A DNA stretch of 19,935 nt from Podochytrium sp. JEL0797 (taxonomy: Eukaryota; Chytridiomycota; Chytridiomycetes; Chytridiales; Chytriomycetaceae): contig JADGJG010000438.1 of NCBI GenBank assembly GCA_027596195.1, positions 1 through 19,935 of the forward strand, given 5' to 3'. Under the pieces are notes generated by a model that worked only from the letters and a program-made list of their open reading frames with translations, had not been told where the DNA came from and ran no database searches. The position numbers and the translations under genes were made by a program. Position 1 is the first letter of the stretch. Each line of letters starts with the position of its first letter. Positions 1 through 8,273 of the stretch are shown here, one piece after another.

Positions 1-235
1 GGGGGGGGGTGTGGGAGGGCGATTCACAGTTAGGAGTGCGACAGTGGGAGGGCGGGGCGGTGGGGGGGACGGGGCGTTGGGCTGGTTGGGGGGGAGGGGG
101 GGGGGAGGGGGGCTGGGTGGGGTGTTGGGGCGGGGGGGGTGGGGGGGGGGGGGGGGGGGCGGGGGGGGGGTGGCGGGGGGGGGGCGGGGGGTGGGGCGGC
201 GGGGGGGGGGGGGGGGGGGGGCGCGCCGGGGGTCG
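1..235. repeat. G-rich low-complexity tract at window start
   Basis: This stretch is almost entirely G on the given strand, with uninterrupted runs of more than ten G between about 138 and 220, broken by single T, C or A bases. Open frames through it only encode poly-Gly/Trp/Arg and are not genes. It starts exactly at the window edge and ends abruptly near 235, where ordinary sequence begins. It may be a true G-rich (quadruplex-prone) tract, or a read or assembly artefact at a contig end. The sequence alone cannot separate these. Confidence 0.85.
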
Positions 236-278
236 ACGCGTTTCAATATACTGAAGGACAACAAACGCTAAACCTTAG

Positions 279-542
279 ACCCCCGGAATGTTGCCGCTCC
301 TGTTCAGAATCGACAAGAACAAGGAGTGCAGCGATTACACCACCCACATGGTGCCAGACATGTTCCACGAACCAGCGGGGTGGACGGAACCAGTCCCCCA
401 AGCAATCCCGCCCAAGCTCGTCACGTCTTTCCCAGACAACGTGGCGATGGCGATTGGGAGCTTGGCGTGTAAGGCTTACGAGCTCTTGGTGGCGTTGGTG
501 CGTGGGTTTACGCAACTGTTGGTTTACAAGCAAAACAAATAA
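279..542 (+). CDS. Probable 3'-terminal exon (or small ORF) of an unrecognised gene
   Basis: An open frame of 84 codons runs from the ATG at 288 to TAA at 540-542. The codons favour G or C in the third position (AAG, CTC, GTG, GCG), as in the other exons of this window, so it looks translated. An in-frame TAG at 276-278 is also the last three bases of a good 3' splice site: a CTAAA-type branch sequence followed by CTTAG. The coding part may therefore be a last exon starting at 279, with upstream exons lost in or beyond the G-rich tract. The product has no recognised domain. Its C-terminal half (SLACKAYELLVALVRGFTQL) could form a hydrophobic or amphipathic helix. An AATAAA overlaps the stop codon (538-543). 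Function is unknown. A stand-alone 84-residue protein from 288 is the alternative. Confidence 0.45.
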   Translation, partial: TPGMLPLLFRIDKNKECSDYTTHMVPDMFHEPAGWTEPVPQAIPPKLVTSFPDNVAMAIGSLACKAYELLVALVRGFTQLLVYKQNK

Positions 543-650
543 AACGCGGAGGCACATTCGTTCGCTCTCATTTCGATATTTTTTTGTTGGAAAACGTCGC
601 TTGGGCCAATGTTGTCCGGACAAAAAACAAAACAAAAAAAGCATCCGAAA

Positions 651-1516
651 ATGACCATCATCGAAAGCGTCGACACCACCACCGAGACTACTGCCACCAC
701 CGAGGCCACTGGCACTGAAACACTCAAGCGCAAGGCAGTCGATGCCGTGGCTGTCCCACTTGAAGCCAACGAAGTGGACGGCGACGAGTCCAAGCGAGTC
801 AAGGTTGCTGCTGCTGCTGCGGAGACGAGTGCCGAGGATGAAGCCTTGGATGCTGAAGACGAGGCTGAAGATGCTTTGAGGTAGAAGAGAGAAACGGAGA
901 GTACTAGTATCTAAGACGAAGCAACACAACAGCGAAACCTTCTTTGCCTGGCTCGTGACTGGGTCCTCCGCGGGGGCCTTTCTCGCCGCGCACCGCGAGA
1001 AAAGCGTGGCCGACGCGCTTCCCGCTGTCTCGGTTTTAATTGAAAATAAGGTTGAACAAATTTACGAAGACGAAGAAGACGAGTCCGAAGTGTCCGAAAA
1101 AGACAACACCGAAGCGTCTGAAAAAGTCGCCGACGCAAAAGACAAAGTCAACTTTGCCATCGAAGACGCCTGTGAGTTGTTTTGTTTTTCAATGTCCGAA
1201 ACTCGCTAAGACAAAAACAAACAAAGACGCCATCATCCTCCAAGACGCAACCGACACAGACTCCCCCGCCTCAACCACCCTCCGTGAACTCATCTCTGCT
1301 TCCTCCACTTCAAAGACCTGGCTCAAGATTCGCGTCTCGCGTGAAGAACCCGAAGACAAGGAAGCCGGTCGTGTTCCCATCACTGTCTCCGTGTTTGACG
1401 TCAGAAATGGCTTGATTATCCCCAAGATTGCGTGCTGGAAGTATCTTGTTGAGGCCGAGTGTGCCTCCGCCGATGTCGACAAGGGTGTCAAGGAGATGAT
1501 GGAGAGATTTTGTTAG
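651..1516 (+). CDS. Acidic protein of unknown function, three exons
   Basis: Proposed exons are 651-880, 933-1171 and 1227-1516, giving 252 residues in one frame. Intron 1 is 52 nt (donor GTAGAA, acceptor ACAACAG) and intron 2 is 55 nt (donor GTGAGT, acceptor AACAAAG). Residues 1-77 are Thr/Glu/Ala-rich with two basic clusters (LKRKAVD, SKRVKV) that could be nuclear signals. Exon 2 begins with a hydrophobic stretch (FFAWLVTGSSAGAFLAA), then a long Glu/Asp/Lys-rich, probably helical or disordered segment. Exon 3 ends in a compact, globular-looking part (TWLKIRVSREEPEDK ... IIPKIACWKYLVEAE). I recognise no family. The ATG at 651 was chosen because it precedes the first sensible coding sequence and follows an A-rich leader. 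Exon 3 is the surest. Joining exons 1 and 2 is less sure, so two genes remain possible. It converges with the reductase gene about 100 nt downstream. Confidence 0.6.
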
Positions 1517-1617
1517 CTTTTTTTATATTTGTTTTGCTGCAGTGCCCGTGTGTGCTTCACGTTGTATGTATTAAATTGATGTTTTGAGACATGGAGAATG
1601 CGTCGATATTATTGATT

Positions 1618-2856
1618 TTATAGTTTAACCAGCTGTTTGCCAATATTCCTACCCTCCATCATGCCCACAAACGCCTCTGGAATCGATTCGATCCCCTCCG
1701 CCACCGTAGCTTCATACACAAACGATTCATCTAACGCATGCTCACCCATCCACTTCAAAAACGCGTCATGGTGAGACTCGAGAAAAGCAGAGTGGCTGAA
1801 CCCTTGGATCAAGAGTCTCTTATTCACGACGTGCAACAGGTTTTGGATTCCGTCTCCGCCTTTGGCTCCGTTGTACTGCGAGATCATTCCGCACACTGGA
1901 ATCCGGCCGTGGTTGTTCATGAGCGGCAACACGGCATCCAGCGTTTCCCCGCCGACGTTGTCAAAGTAAATGTCGATTCCGTTCGGACACAGTTCGTTCA
2001 ACTTGTCCTTTGTGACGTGGTTGTTGTAGTTGAAGGCCGCGTCGAATCCGAGCTTGGTGGTCAAAAGAGATACTTTTTCGTTGGATCCAGCCGACCCGAC
2101 GACGTGGAGTCCGAGACGCTTTCCGATTTGACCAACGACTTGTCCCACCGCTCTTCGAATTGAAAAAATATGTGTGTGAGTGAGAGACAGGGGAAAAAAA
2201 CATCCGTTACAATTCGGGGATAAGAAAAAAATAATATCAATTCTTACCCGGCTGCCGCTGACACAAACAGCGTTTCGCCCGCCTTGGGTTTGCCAATCGC
2301 AATTAATCCAACATAGGCTGTAAAAGAGGGCATCCCGAGGATTCCCAGGTATGCCTCGTGTGGCAACTTGGGAGTCGTTAAGATGGCTTTGACAACCGTG
2401 TCGGGGAGATTTGCGAACGAGCACTACATACAAGAAATAAGGCACTTTTAGAGATATTAACCTAAATCATGAGGGTAAAAATTGGTATACCCATGGAAGG
2501 ATCCCGGAAACCGCATCGCCCACGTTGAATTTGGGTGAGTTTGATTTGCACACGATTCCAACGCCATGTCCGCTGAGAGGTTCTCCAATCGCGTAAGCGG
2601 GGGAGTACCACTTGGTTTCAGGTGCGCGCATTTTGCCTCTCATGTAGGGATCCAAGGAGAGCCAGGAAACCTACCATCAAGAAAAATGAATGGAAGGCGA
2701 GGGCCCCACACAAACCCCCACCTTCACGAGAACGGTATTCAGTTCGATTTCAGCCGTCAAAGGGTCGATTGATTCGGCTCGATCAATCTCAAACGTGTCG
2801 AGGGTCGCGGGTCCGATTGGCACTGTCTTGAACAAAATTTTGGTGTTGGGCAGCAT
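1618..2856 (-). CDS. Zinc-free MDR-family NADP-dependent alkenal / prostaglandin reductase-like oxidoreductase
   Basis: Exons in coding order are 2856-2722, 2670-2491, 2423-2248 and 2152-1618. The introns are 51, 67 and 95 nt, and the product is 341 residues, the normal size for this family. Visible hallmarks are LDPYMRGKM near residue 55, and the NADPH-binding glycine motif AAGAVGQVVGQIGK near 161-175, split by the last intron. IYFDNVGGE lies near 225-233, and NIGKQLVKL forms the C terminus. These are typical of leukotriene B4 12-hydroxydehydrogenase/prostaglandin reductase 1 and plant 2-alkenal reductases, which reduce the double bond of alpha,beta-unsaturated carbonyls with NADPH in the cytosol, often for lipid-aldehyde detoxification. 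No zinc ligands are expected or seen. The start MLPNTKILFK matches the family N terminus; an ATG further upstream is out of frame. The exact substrate cannot be read from sequence. Confidence 0.9.
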
Positions 2857-3079
2857 TTTCTTTTCGTGATGCAGACCTGGCTTCCATGGCCCCAGGGGTG
2901 AGGTTTTTATCCGCTTTGACTCGATTTGATACGCATTTGATTTTGGCTTACGTTATGCACTCAAAAAAAAATCCCCGCCATTCACGAATATGCAGCAAAA
3001 ACAAAAGCAAAATATCGCCCACTTTCCCTCATTTCCAAACTAGAACACCCACTTTGCACCATTTTGCCTCGTTTTTGGT

Positions 3080-4935
3080 TCACAACTCCACATCGCCTAT
3101 CATAAACGAAGCTCTCGGTGTCACACTTCGAGTTTTCTCCCTCACCATCGCCAACCCACCCACTCCATCATTTCCCGATGCCCCGGCACTAGTCCCACTC
3201 GCGAACCCGGCAGTGCTTCTCGTAGCAGGTGGTGCATTCGAATCCGAAACACTGCGATTGTGCGTTCGCGACGCGGAGACGCCCGTCGCGTAGTGTGGAG
3301 TCAAACTCGAGCTTCTCGTTCTCTCCCTAACCATTGGTAAGCCACCGACACCAGCACCGCGAACATTTTCTGCGGGCCCAGGAGAAGTGCGATTTGAATC
3401 AGAAACTGTACGCGCCGCCGCGCGGGGGGTCAGACTGTCGCTTCGGGTTCCTCTCCCCGCGGAAGAACGCGGCGTTTCAACTACATTTGAAATCGGGGAT
3501 GTCGATTTCTTGCCGGGAAGTGGGATTCGAGTTGGAGAGAGGTGTGTCGCTTCTTGGGGGAGTGTGTCGGCTCGAGGGGATGGATACGTGTTGGAGGAGG
3601 AGTTGACGGGACTGCGGAATGTGGATGTTGGTGTGAGGGTTTGGAAGAAGGCGCGGATGTTGGAGGTGGGTGGTGTGGGGTCGGGTATTGGTGTTATGTT
3701 TGGTGGGTTTGCGGTGGTGGCGGCAATGGGATCAATGGCCTATTTTTTTGCGTGTTGGCAGGTGAGTTGAAAATTGAGGATGGAAGGAATAGCATAGGCA
3801 TCGTACGAACCTGCTGAATCCTCTGAACACTCGCGAGTCCGTCTTGCAAAAGATTGGTAATCGTTTTGAGTTCCGCGTTGATATCTTGCAGTGGCACCGA
3901 ATCGACCAGCGATTTCTCCTTGCTCTGTTTCAAAAATATGCGCATAATGCATAGATGAGAAAGGGACACCCTTTTGGACCAGTAAAACAAAAATCCACCG
4001 CACCAAAGAGTACACACACCTGTCCCTGCACCTCCTTCCTCAACGCATCCCGTTCCGCAATCACAACCACGAGTCTTCTCTTGACGGACTCAAACGCATC
4101 CACCAACGCGTGGTTATCATCGCGCAGCGATTTGACCATGAACACGCAGTTGTCGGATTCCTCTTTGCATCGGCAGAGCTCTTGGTCTCGCGATTTGGAG
4201 GAGGATGAGACCAGCTCGAGCTGGATAAGTGTTAATTCAATTTGTCATTGAAAGCGAGAGGGGTGGCGGGGGCCGGAGCGGTGGTGAAAGAAAAAAAAGC
4301 ATCACCTCCTTCACCCTCTTCTTCAACGCACGCACGGCTTCCAACACCTTCACTTCCCTGTCGCGACACGCACGCAGATTCTGCGTCACAATCTGCACGC
4401 GCTCCAAGGCTGCTCGAAACTCGCGCTCACGCGCGTGGTGTAGCTCAGCCGTATACGCGAGGCGTGACGCGCAGGTGAGTGCTTCAGAGTGCTCGAGGTG
4501 GAGGATGTCTTGTTCGAGGAGTGTTGGGTGGTGTTGGATGGGACTAACCAGTGGGAGGAGGAGTTAGTTGGATCAAGAGCGGGAAATGAAAAAAAAATCT
4601 CACTATTCAGAGAAGAAGGTCGCCTCGCATTCGTTGGCCAGGGATTCCAGATACTCTGCACTACCATCGTGGGGTGGGAGTGGTTCCAACGGGTCCACGG
4701 TAGGACAACATGATCCACGGCGGTTGTGGAAGTAAATGATGCGGCCGGTCCTACCAATTCCCTCACGAGTCAGAACTTGCACACACAAACAGTGAAGACT
4801 GAGATTTAACAAAGGGAAGGCTCACAGATTCAACAGTTTTTCGTATTCCGCGCGCCAGTCTTTGTTTGTTTCTGTGGCGGAACCACCCGCGTTCGAGGCC
4901 GCGAGGTGCGATACGGACTGTGCGAGGGTGTCCAT
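3080..4935 (-). CDS. Coiled-coil protein with Ser/Pro-rich repeat tail, function unknown
   Basis: Six exons in coding order are 4935-4826, 4750-4604, 4543-4306, 4220-4020, 3924-3811 and 3739-3080. The introns are 60-95 nt, and together the exons give 489 residues. Residues about 1-85 have a compact part with NRRGSCC. From about 90 to 265 the protein is heptad-like and charged, for example AREREFRAALERVQIVTQNL and ERDALRKEVQ, so it is probably a coiled coil interrupted by a polar segment. The last exon (220 codons) is Ser/Thr/Pro/Arg-rich and probably disordered, with an imperfect internal repeat (TRSxSLTP ... VSDSN ... VGGLxMVREx). No catalytic motif is visible and I cannot name the family. 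The architecture suggests a scaffold, cytoskeletal or centrosomal protein, which is inference only. Exon 2 was started at 4750 because the nearer acceptors leave the frame or make an intron of only 27 nt. Intron 5 (donor GTTCGT) has no in-frame stop, so retention would give a different, shorter tail. Confidence 0.75.
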
Positions 4936-5166
4936 TTCTAGCAAGGATGCTTTTCAAGTGTGTGGGTTGGTTTGGTGGTTGGATGCGCTCTTGCAGAGAT
5001 TGGGGTGAAGTGGTGGTGGGCGGGTGGCTGATGACTTTTTTTTGCGGCACCAGCGAAAAAAAACCATGCCCGATCCCGTTCTCATTTATGAGAAAAACTA
5101 AAAAATCGAAAACAGAATCAAAGAGACATTGCTTATGTTGATTTCTGAATCCAAAAAAAGCCTTGC

Positions 5167-6168
5167 TCAAAAACCCCCTCGGTACGAATTCCGCTTCTTG
5201 AAGAAATTGAACCCATTCGTTCCAACATCGCGCGGTGACGGTGCAGCCGCGGGTCTGTTAGCAACGGGAGTAGTAGCGGAGCTACCGGATTCGACGGTGG
5301 AGTGTTTTGAACTGATTGCCGGACTCGCTACTGAACCACCGCTATTGATTGGAGCAACTGGCTTGGTGGATGCATTTGGCATGGGTGGTCCGCGTTTCTT
5401 CTCCTCTTCAATCGTCTCTGGTTGAATAGTGGGAGCACTGATGGGTTTGATTCTACCCTCCTCATTGATTTCAATCGCCTTGCGGTCCTTCATTATAACG
5501 TCCGCATAATCCTTTCCAACAGCTCTCGCTCTCAGGTACCACCACCATGCACCACCTACTTCCCCGATACCCAACAACCCCCAGCTTGTGGCCGTGATCC
5601 ATTTGAGCAGCATTTGCACGTTGGGGGGTGGGCTCAGATTGCGTGAGAATTTGGGGTGTTGGAGGAAGTGGGTGATGACTGTGAGGAAGAGCGAGAGGCG
5701 GACGAGGTTTGCGCGGGAGTTCGAGTGAGATAAATGGAATCCGTCCTTTTCATGTGCGAAGCAAAAAATTGAGAACCAACCCCCTGCCCCCAAACACACG
5801 CTGAAAGAAAAATACTCAACTTCAGTCACCAAATAACTCAACGGAAACAACGCCTCCCTCCACACCCAACCCCACGCGTCCCCAACGCGCGAAAGTTTCA
5901 TGTACTCGAGTTTCACCTCGGCCACACGCACATCGGCCGCTGCTTCCGCTTGGATCGTGGACGCTTCGAGTTCGTACCTCTTGAGTTCCATTTCGAATTT
6001 TTTGAGTTTGTGAGCGTCGGCGGTGGGTGCTGCTGCAGTGGTGGTGACGCGTTTGGTGGTGGTGGGGTGTGTGCCGGTTGTTGATGGAGGTAGTGGGTTG
6101 GCGAGACTGTTGGTGGAAAGGTGGCTGCTTTCGGGGATGGTGGGTGAAGTGGGGACGGTGAGGTCCAT
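5167..6168 (-). CDS. Coiled-coil membrane protein, function unknown
   Basis: The proposed exons are 6168-5821 and 5745-5167 (308 residues), separated by a 75-nt intron that is a multiple of three and lacks stops. The unspliced frame is therefore also open and would add 25 residues. Residues 1-50 are Thr/Pro/Ser-rich. A charged helix follows (KLKKFEMELKRYELEASTIQ and beyond) and is probably a coiled coil. Hydrophobic segments (VRLSLFLTVITHFL, then TATSWGLLGIGEVGGAWWWY) suggest one or two membrane spans. The C-terminal 110 residues are polar, with Pro/Ser/Lys stretches ending FNFFKKRNSYRGGF. The ATG at 6168 is preferred because it follows the leader directly. The frame stays open upstream to 6369, so a longer N terminus is possible. 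I recognise no family. It could be an organelle- or ER-membrane protein, but nothing in the sequence fixes the location. Confidence 0.65.
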   Translation of the reverse strand: MDLTVPTSPTIPESSHLSTNSLANPLPPSTTGTHPTTTKRVTTTAAAPTADAHKLKKFEMELKRYELEASTIQAEAAADVRVAEVKLEYMKLSRVGDAWGWVWREALFPLSYLVTEVEYFSFSVCLGAGGWFSIFCFAHEKDGFHLSHSNSRANLVRLSLFLTVITHFLQHPKFSRNLSPPPNVQMLLKWITATSWGLLGIGEVGGAWWWYLRARAVGKDYADVIMKDRKAIEINEEGRIKPISAPTIQPETIEEEKKRGPPMPNASTKPVAPINSGGSVASPAISSKHSTVESGSSATTPVANRPAAAPSPRDVGTNGFNFFKKRNSYRGGF

Positions 6169-6682
6169 CTTCTGGGTCGAGAGTAGATTTTTTTTGGGAA
6201 CCCACCAATCAAAAAAGGGGATACAACATACCCAAAATTGAATAGAAAAATTGGGAAAAATTACGAGGAGTGTGGAAACAATTAACGAGATAGACTGGTC
6301 CGCGCAAAATGAGTCATTAAAGCACAAGTTCATCTGGCGGTTTCGGACTTGGCCTTTGTTTTCGTTCATTCATACAGAATCGAACTGGATGTGTTAGAGC
6401 ACTTTGGGGACTGAAGATGTCTCCAAATCTGCTTTGATGGAGAGCATGGGTTCGGAAAGCAAAACTCGATGTGGGTGATGTAAATCTCTCTGGAATTGTC
6501 ACGACCCCATCCCAAGCAACTTCCAAATCTGCTGTGAACTGGAAATTCTCGGATGAAGAGTGCGCATCACTGGAACATCTGTTTCCAAAAGCGCAGGACA
6601 GGGAATCCGCTCCTTTCGTCCCAGCATCGGAAATATAATTTACAAAAAACTTTTTTTTTTTTTTTTGCGAACAACCCACATC
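6169..6682. promoter_or_regulatory. Divergent intergenic region, about 510 nt
   Basis: This gap separates the starts of the membrane-protein gene (leftward) and the zinc-finger gene (rightward), so it should carry both promoters. The only distinctive features are a run of 16 T at 6651-6666, just upstream of the zinc-finger ATG, and a 12-nt direct repeat (TCCAAATCTGCT) occurring twice near 6422 and 6528. I see no convincing TATA box. The open frames in it show no coding character. Confidence 0.5.
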
Positions 6683-7690
6683 ATGTCTCTCACTACGCCC
6701 ACCATTCCGACAATGCCCCTCTCTGGCCTCGAACCGACCCGCACACTCCGTCCGCTTTCCGAAATCGCCGCTGCCGCCACGGCCCTCGCCCTCCAACTAT
6801 CGCCCACATCTCCATCCTACAAACTCACTCCCGCACCCACCACTTCCGACTCGGACGGCGATCATATCGAGGAAGAGGATGAAGACGATCACGAGGACGA
6901 GGACTTGAGGCCTATGTATGAGTGCTTGAAGTGCCACAGATCTTTTCGGACGATGCCCGTGAGTTTTTTTCAGGGGGGGTGAATTTCGCTGTGCCCCCCT
7001 TTTCTGACATCCACCACTCAAAAAAAAAACAGGAGCTCAAATCGCATGGAATCGTGCATTCAGACGAAAAGCCGTTCCCCTGCGAAATCTGCACAGCGTG
7101 TTTCAAACGAGCCTCGGAACTGAGGTTACATATGCTCGAACACGATGGTAACCCCATTGTTCTTGTTTTCCACGCACAACTTGCCCCCGTTCTTGCTCGA
7201 GTAATTTTTTAACCCCTCGATCGCAGGCAAAAGACCGTTCAAATGCAAAGTGTGCAAGATCCCGTGTCGAACAGCCCCTGAACTCAAATCCCACATGGTT
7301 GTGCACAGTGACAACCGACCGTTCGTGTGTCATTTGTGTCCGGAGGCGTATAAACGGGCAGCCGAGCTGAAGCTTCACGTGATGAAGCATACCGGTATGA
7401 TCGTTTTTTCCCCCTGATGTTGATAAGGAATCGTGCTCATTTGCACTGTTCCCGGTCTTCATAACCCAACAGGAGAGAAACCATTTGTGTGTGAAGTGTG
7501 TTCGAAAGGATTTAAAACTGCCCGGGAACGGAAAGTGCACATGGTGGTTCATTCGGATGAGAAACCCTATGCTTGTGATGAATGTGAGGCCAAATTCAAG
7601 CGGCCGCAGGAGTTGAGGATGCATGGTGTGTTGCATGGAAAAAAGATTAAGGTCCGTGGGGGTGGGATTGTGGAGCAGAAAGAAGGATGA
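6683..7690 (+). CDS. C2H2 zinc-finger protein with six fingers in three two-finger units
   Basis: Exons 6683-6958, 7033-7147, 7227-7394 and 7473-7690 give 258 residues. The introns are 74, 79 and 78 nt with strong signals (GTGAGT donor, polypyrimidine..CAG acceptors). Residues 1-58 are Pro/Thr/Ala-rich and 59-76 are a Glu/Asp run. From residue 79 to about 247 there are six consecutive Cys2-His2 fingers with linkers such as HSDEKPF, HDGKRPF and HTGEKPF. Each keeps C-x2-C, 12 residues, H-x3-H. Odd fingers share (T/A)xPELKSHxVVHSD-like helices and even fingers share KRxxELxxH. Such tandem fingers normally bind DNA, so this is probably a nuclear transcription factor, with the acidic N terminus as a possible activation or interaction segment. 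The target is unknown. Intron 1 interrupts finger 1; introns 2 and 3 lie in the finger 2-3 and 4-5 linkers, both in phase 1. The ATG follows a T-run leader. Confidence 0.9.
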
Positions 7691-8273
7691 AGGAGGAGGG
7701 TGTGTGTTTGTGTTTGTGTTTTTTTTTCCGAGCGCTGCTTTTGTTGCTGTTGGATACAACCCCCCCTTTCCCCCCGCCTTTTGCGAATTCACTCATATAA
7801 ATATTTCGATTACTCTGTATTATGACGTGTGAATGAAAAACGTTGCGCGCTCGATTCCTCTTCAACGAGGTGATTCACCGATTTCTTGCTTCCCGGGTCA
7901 CGGGAATGAAAAGGGAAATACCATCGCCATGGTCGTATATTCGGCAATATGCGTGACGAATCTGATTCAAACAGACGGCAAATAAAAAAAATATGAAACC
8001 AAAGTTTTGGTGATCTCCTGTGCCATGCAAAACTCAAGACACTTCAACGCAAAGTACGTCGTTAAATGGGGGGGGGGGGGTTCTTTCTTTTCAACATGCT
8101 AAAATTGAGTTTAACTGGTGGCAGTTGATGCAGGTGAATGAATCCTCTTGGATGCCCAGTTCCTTTAAGAATTCTTCAAAATGTGTAATACAAATGACAC
8201 AAGAAAGGATGTTAAGAACCAAAAAACGCGTTATAAATCTAAATTATAATTTATTGACTTCAAAGCAGACCAA
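7691..8273. other. Convergent 3' intergenic region, about 580 nt
   Basis: This region lies between the stops of the zinc-finger gene (rightward) and the GPI-protein gene (leftward). It holds AT-rich 3'-flank sequence (for example CTCATATAAATATTTCG near 7793) and a run of ten or more G near 8069-8080. I see no gene here. The open frames on either strand lack the codon bias of the neighbouring exons and resemble nothing known. Confidence 0.6.
8250..8255 (-). terminator. Candidate polyadenylation signal (AATAAA) for the GPI-protein gene
   Basis: On the minus strand an AATAAA hexamer lies about 20 nt past the stop codon at 8274, inside an AT-rich stretch. Position and sequence suit a eukaryotic polyadenylation signal. 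The implied 3' UTR would be very short. Confidence 0.5.

Noticed and set aside
9..271. Gly/Trp-rich open frames in the G tract
   Set aside because: Poly-G has no stop codons, so long frames are expected there. They are not evidence of genes.
243..929. A 228-codon open frame on the minus strand
   Set aside because: It runs antisense to the coding-biased plus-strand frames and crosses their introns, and its product has no domain-like sequence. It is a shadow frame.
4436..4506. tRNA-like start (GGTGTAGCTCAGCCG)
   Set aside because: There is no D-loop GG pair, no T-arm consensus and no pairing acceptor stem. It lies within a well-supported coding exon.
6169..6369. N-terminal extension of the membrane-protein frame
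   Set aside because: The frame is open upstream, but the codons lose the bias seen downstream and the ATG at 6168 gives a sensible start. It is kept only as an alternative.
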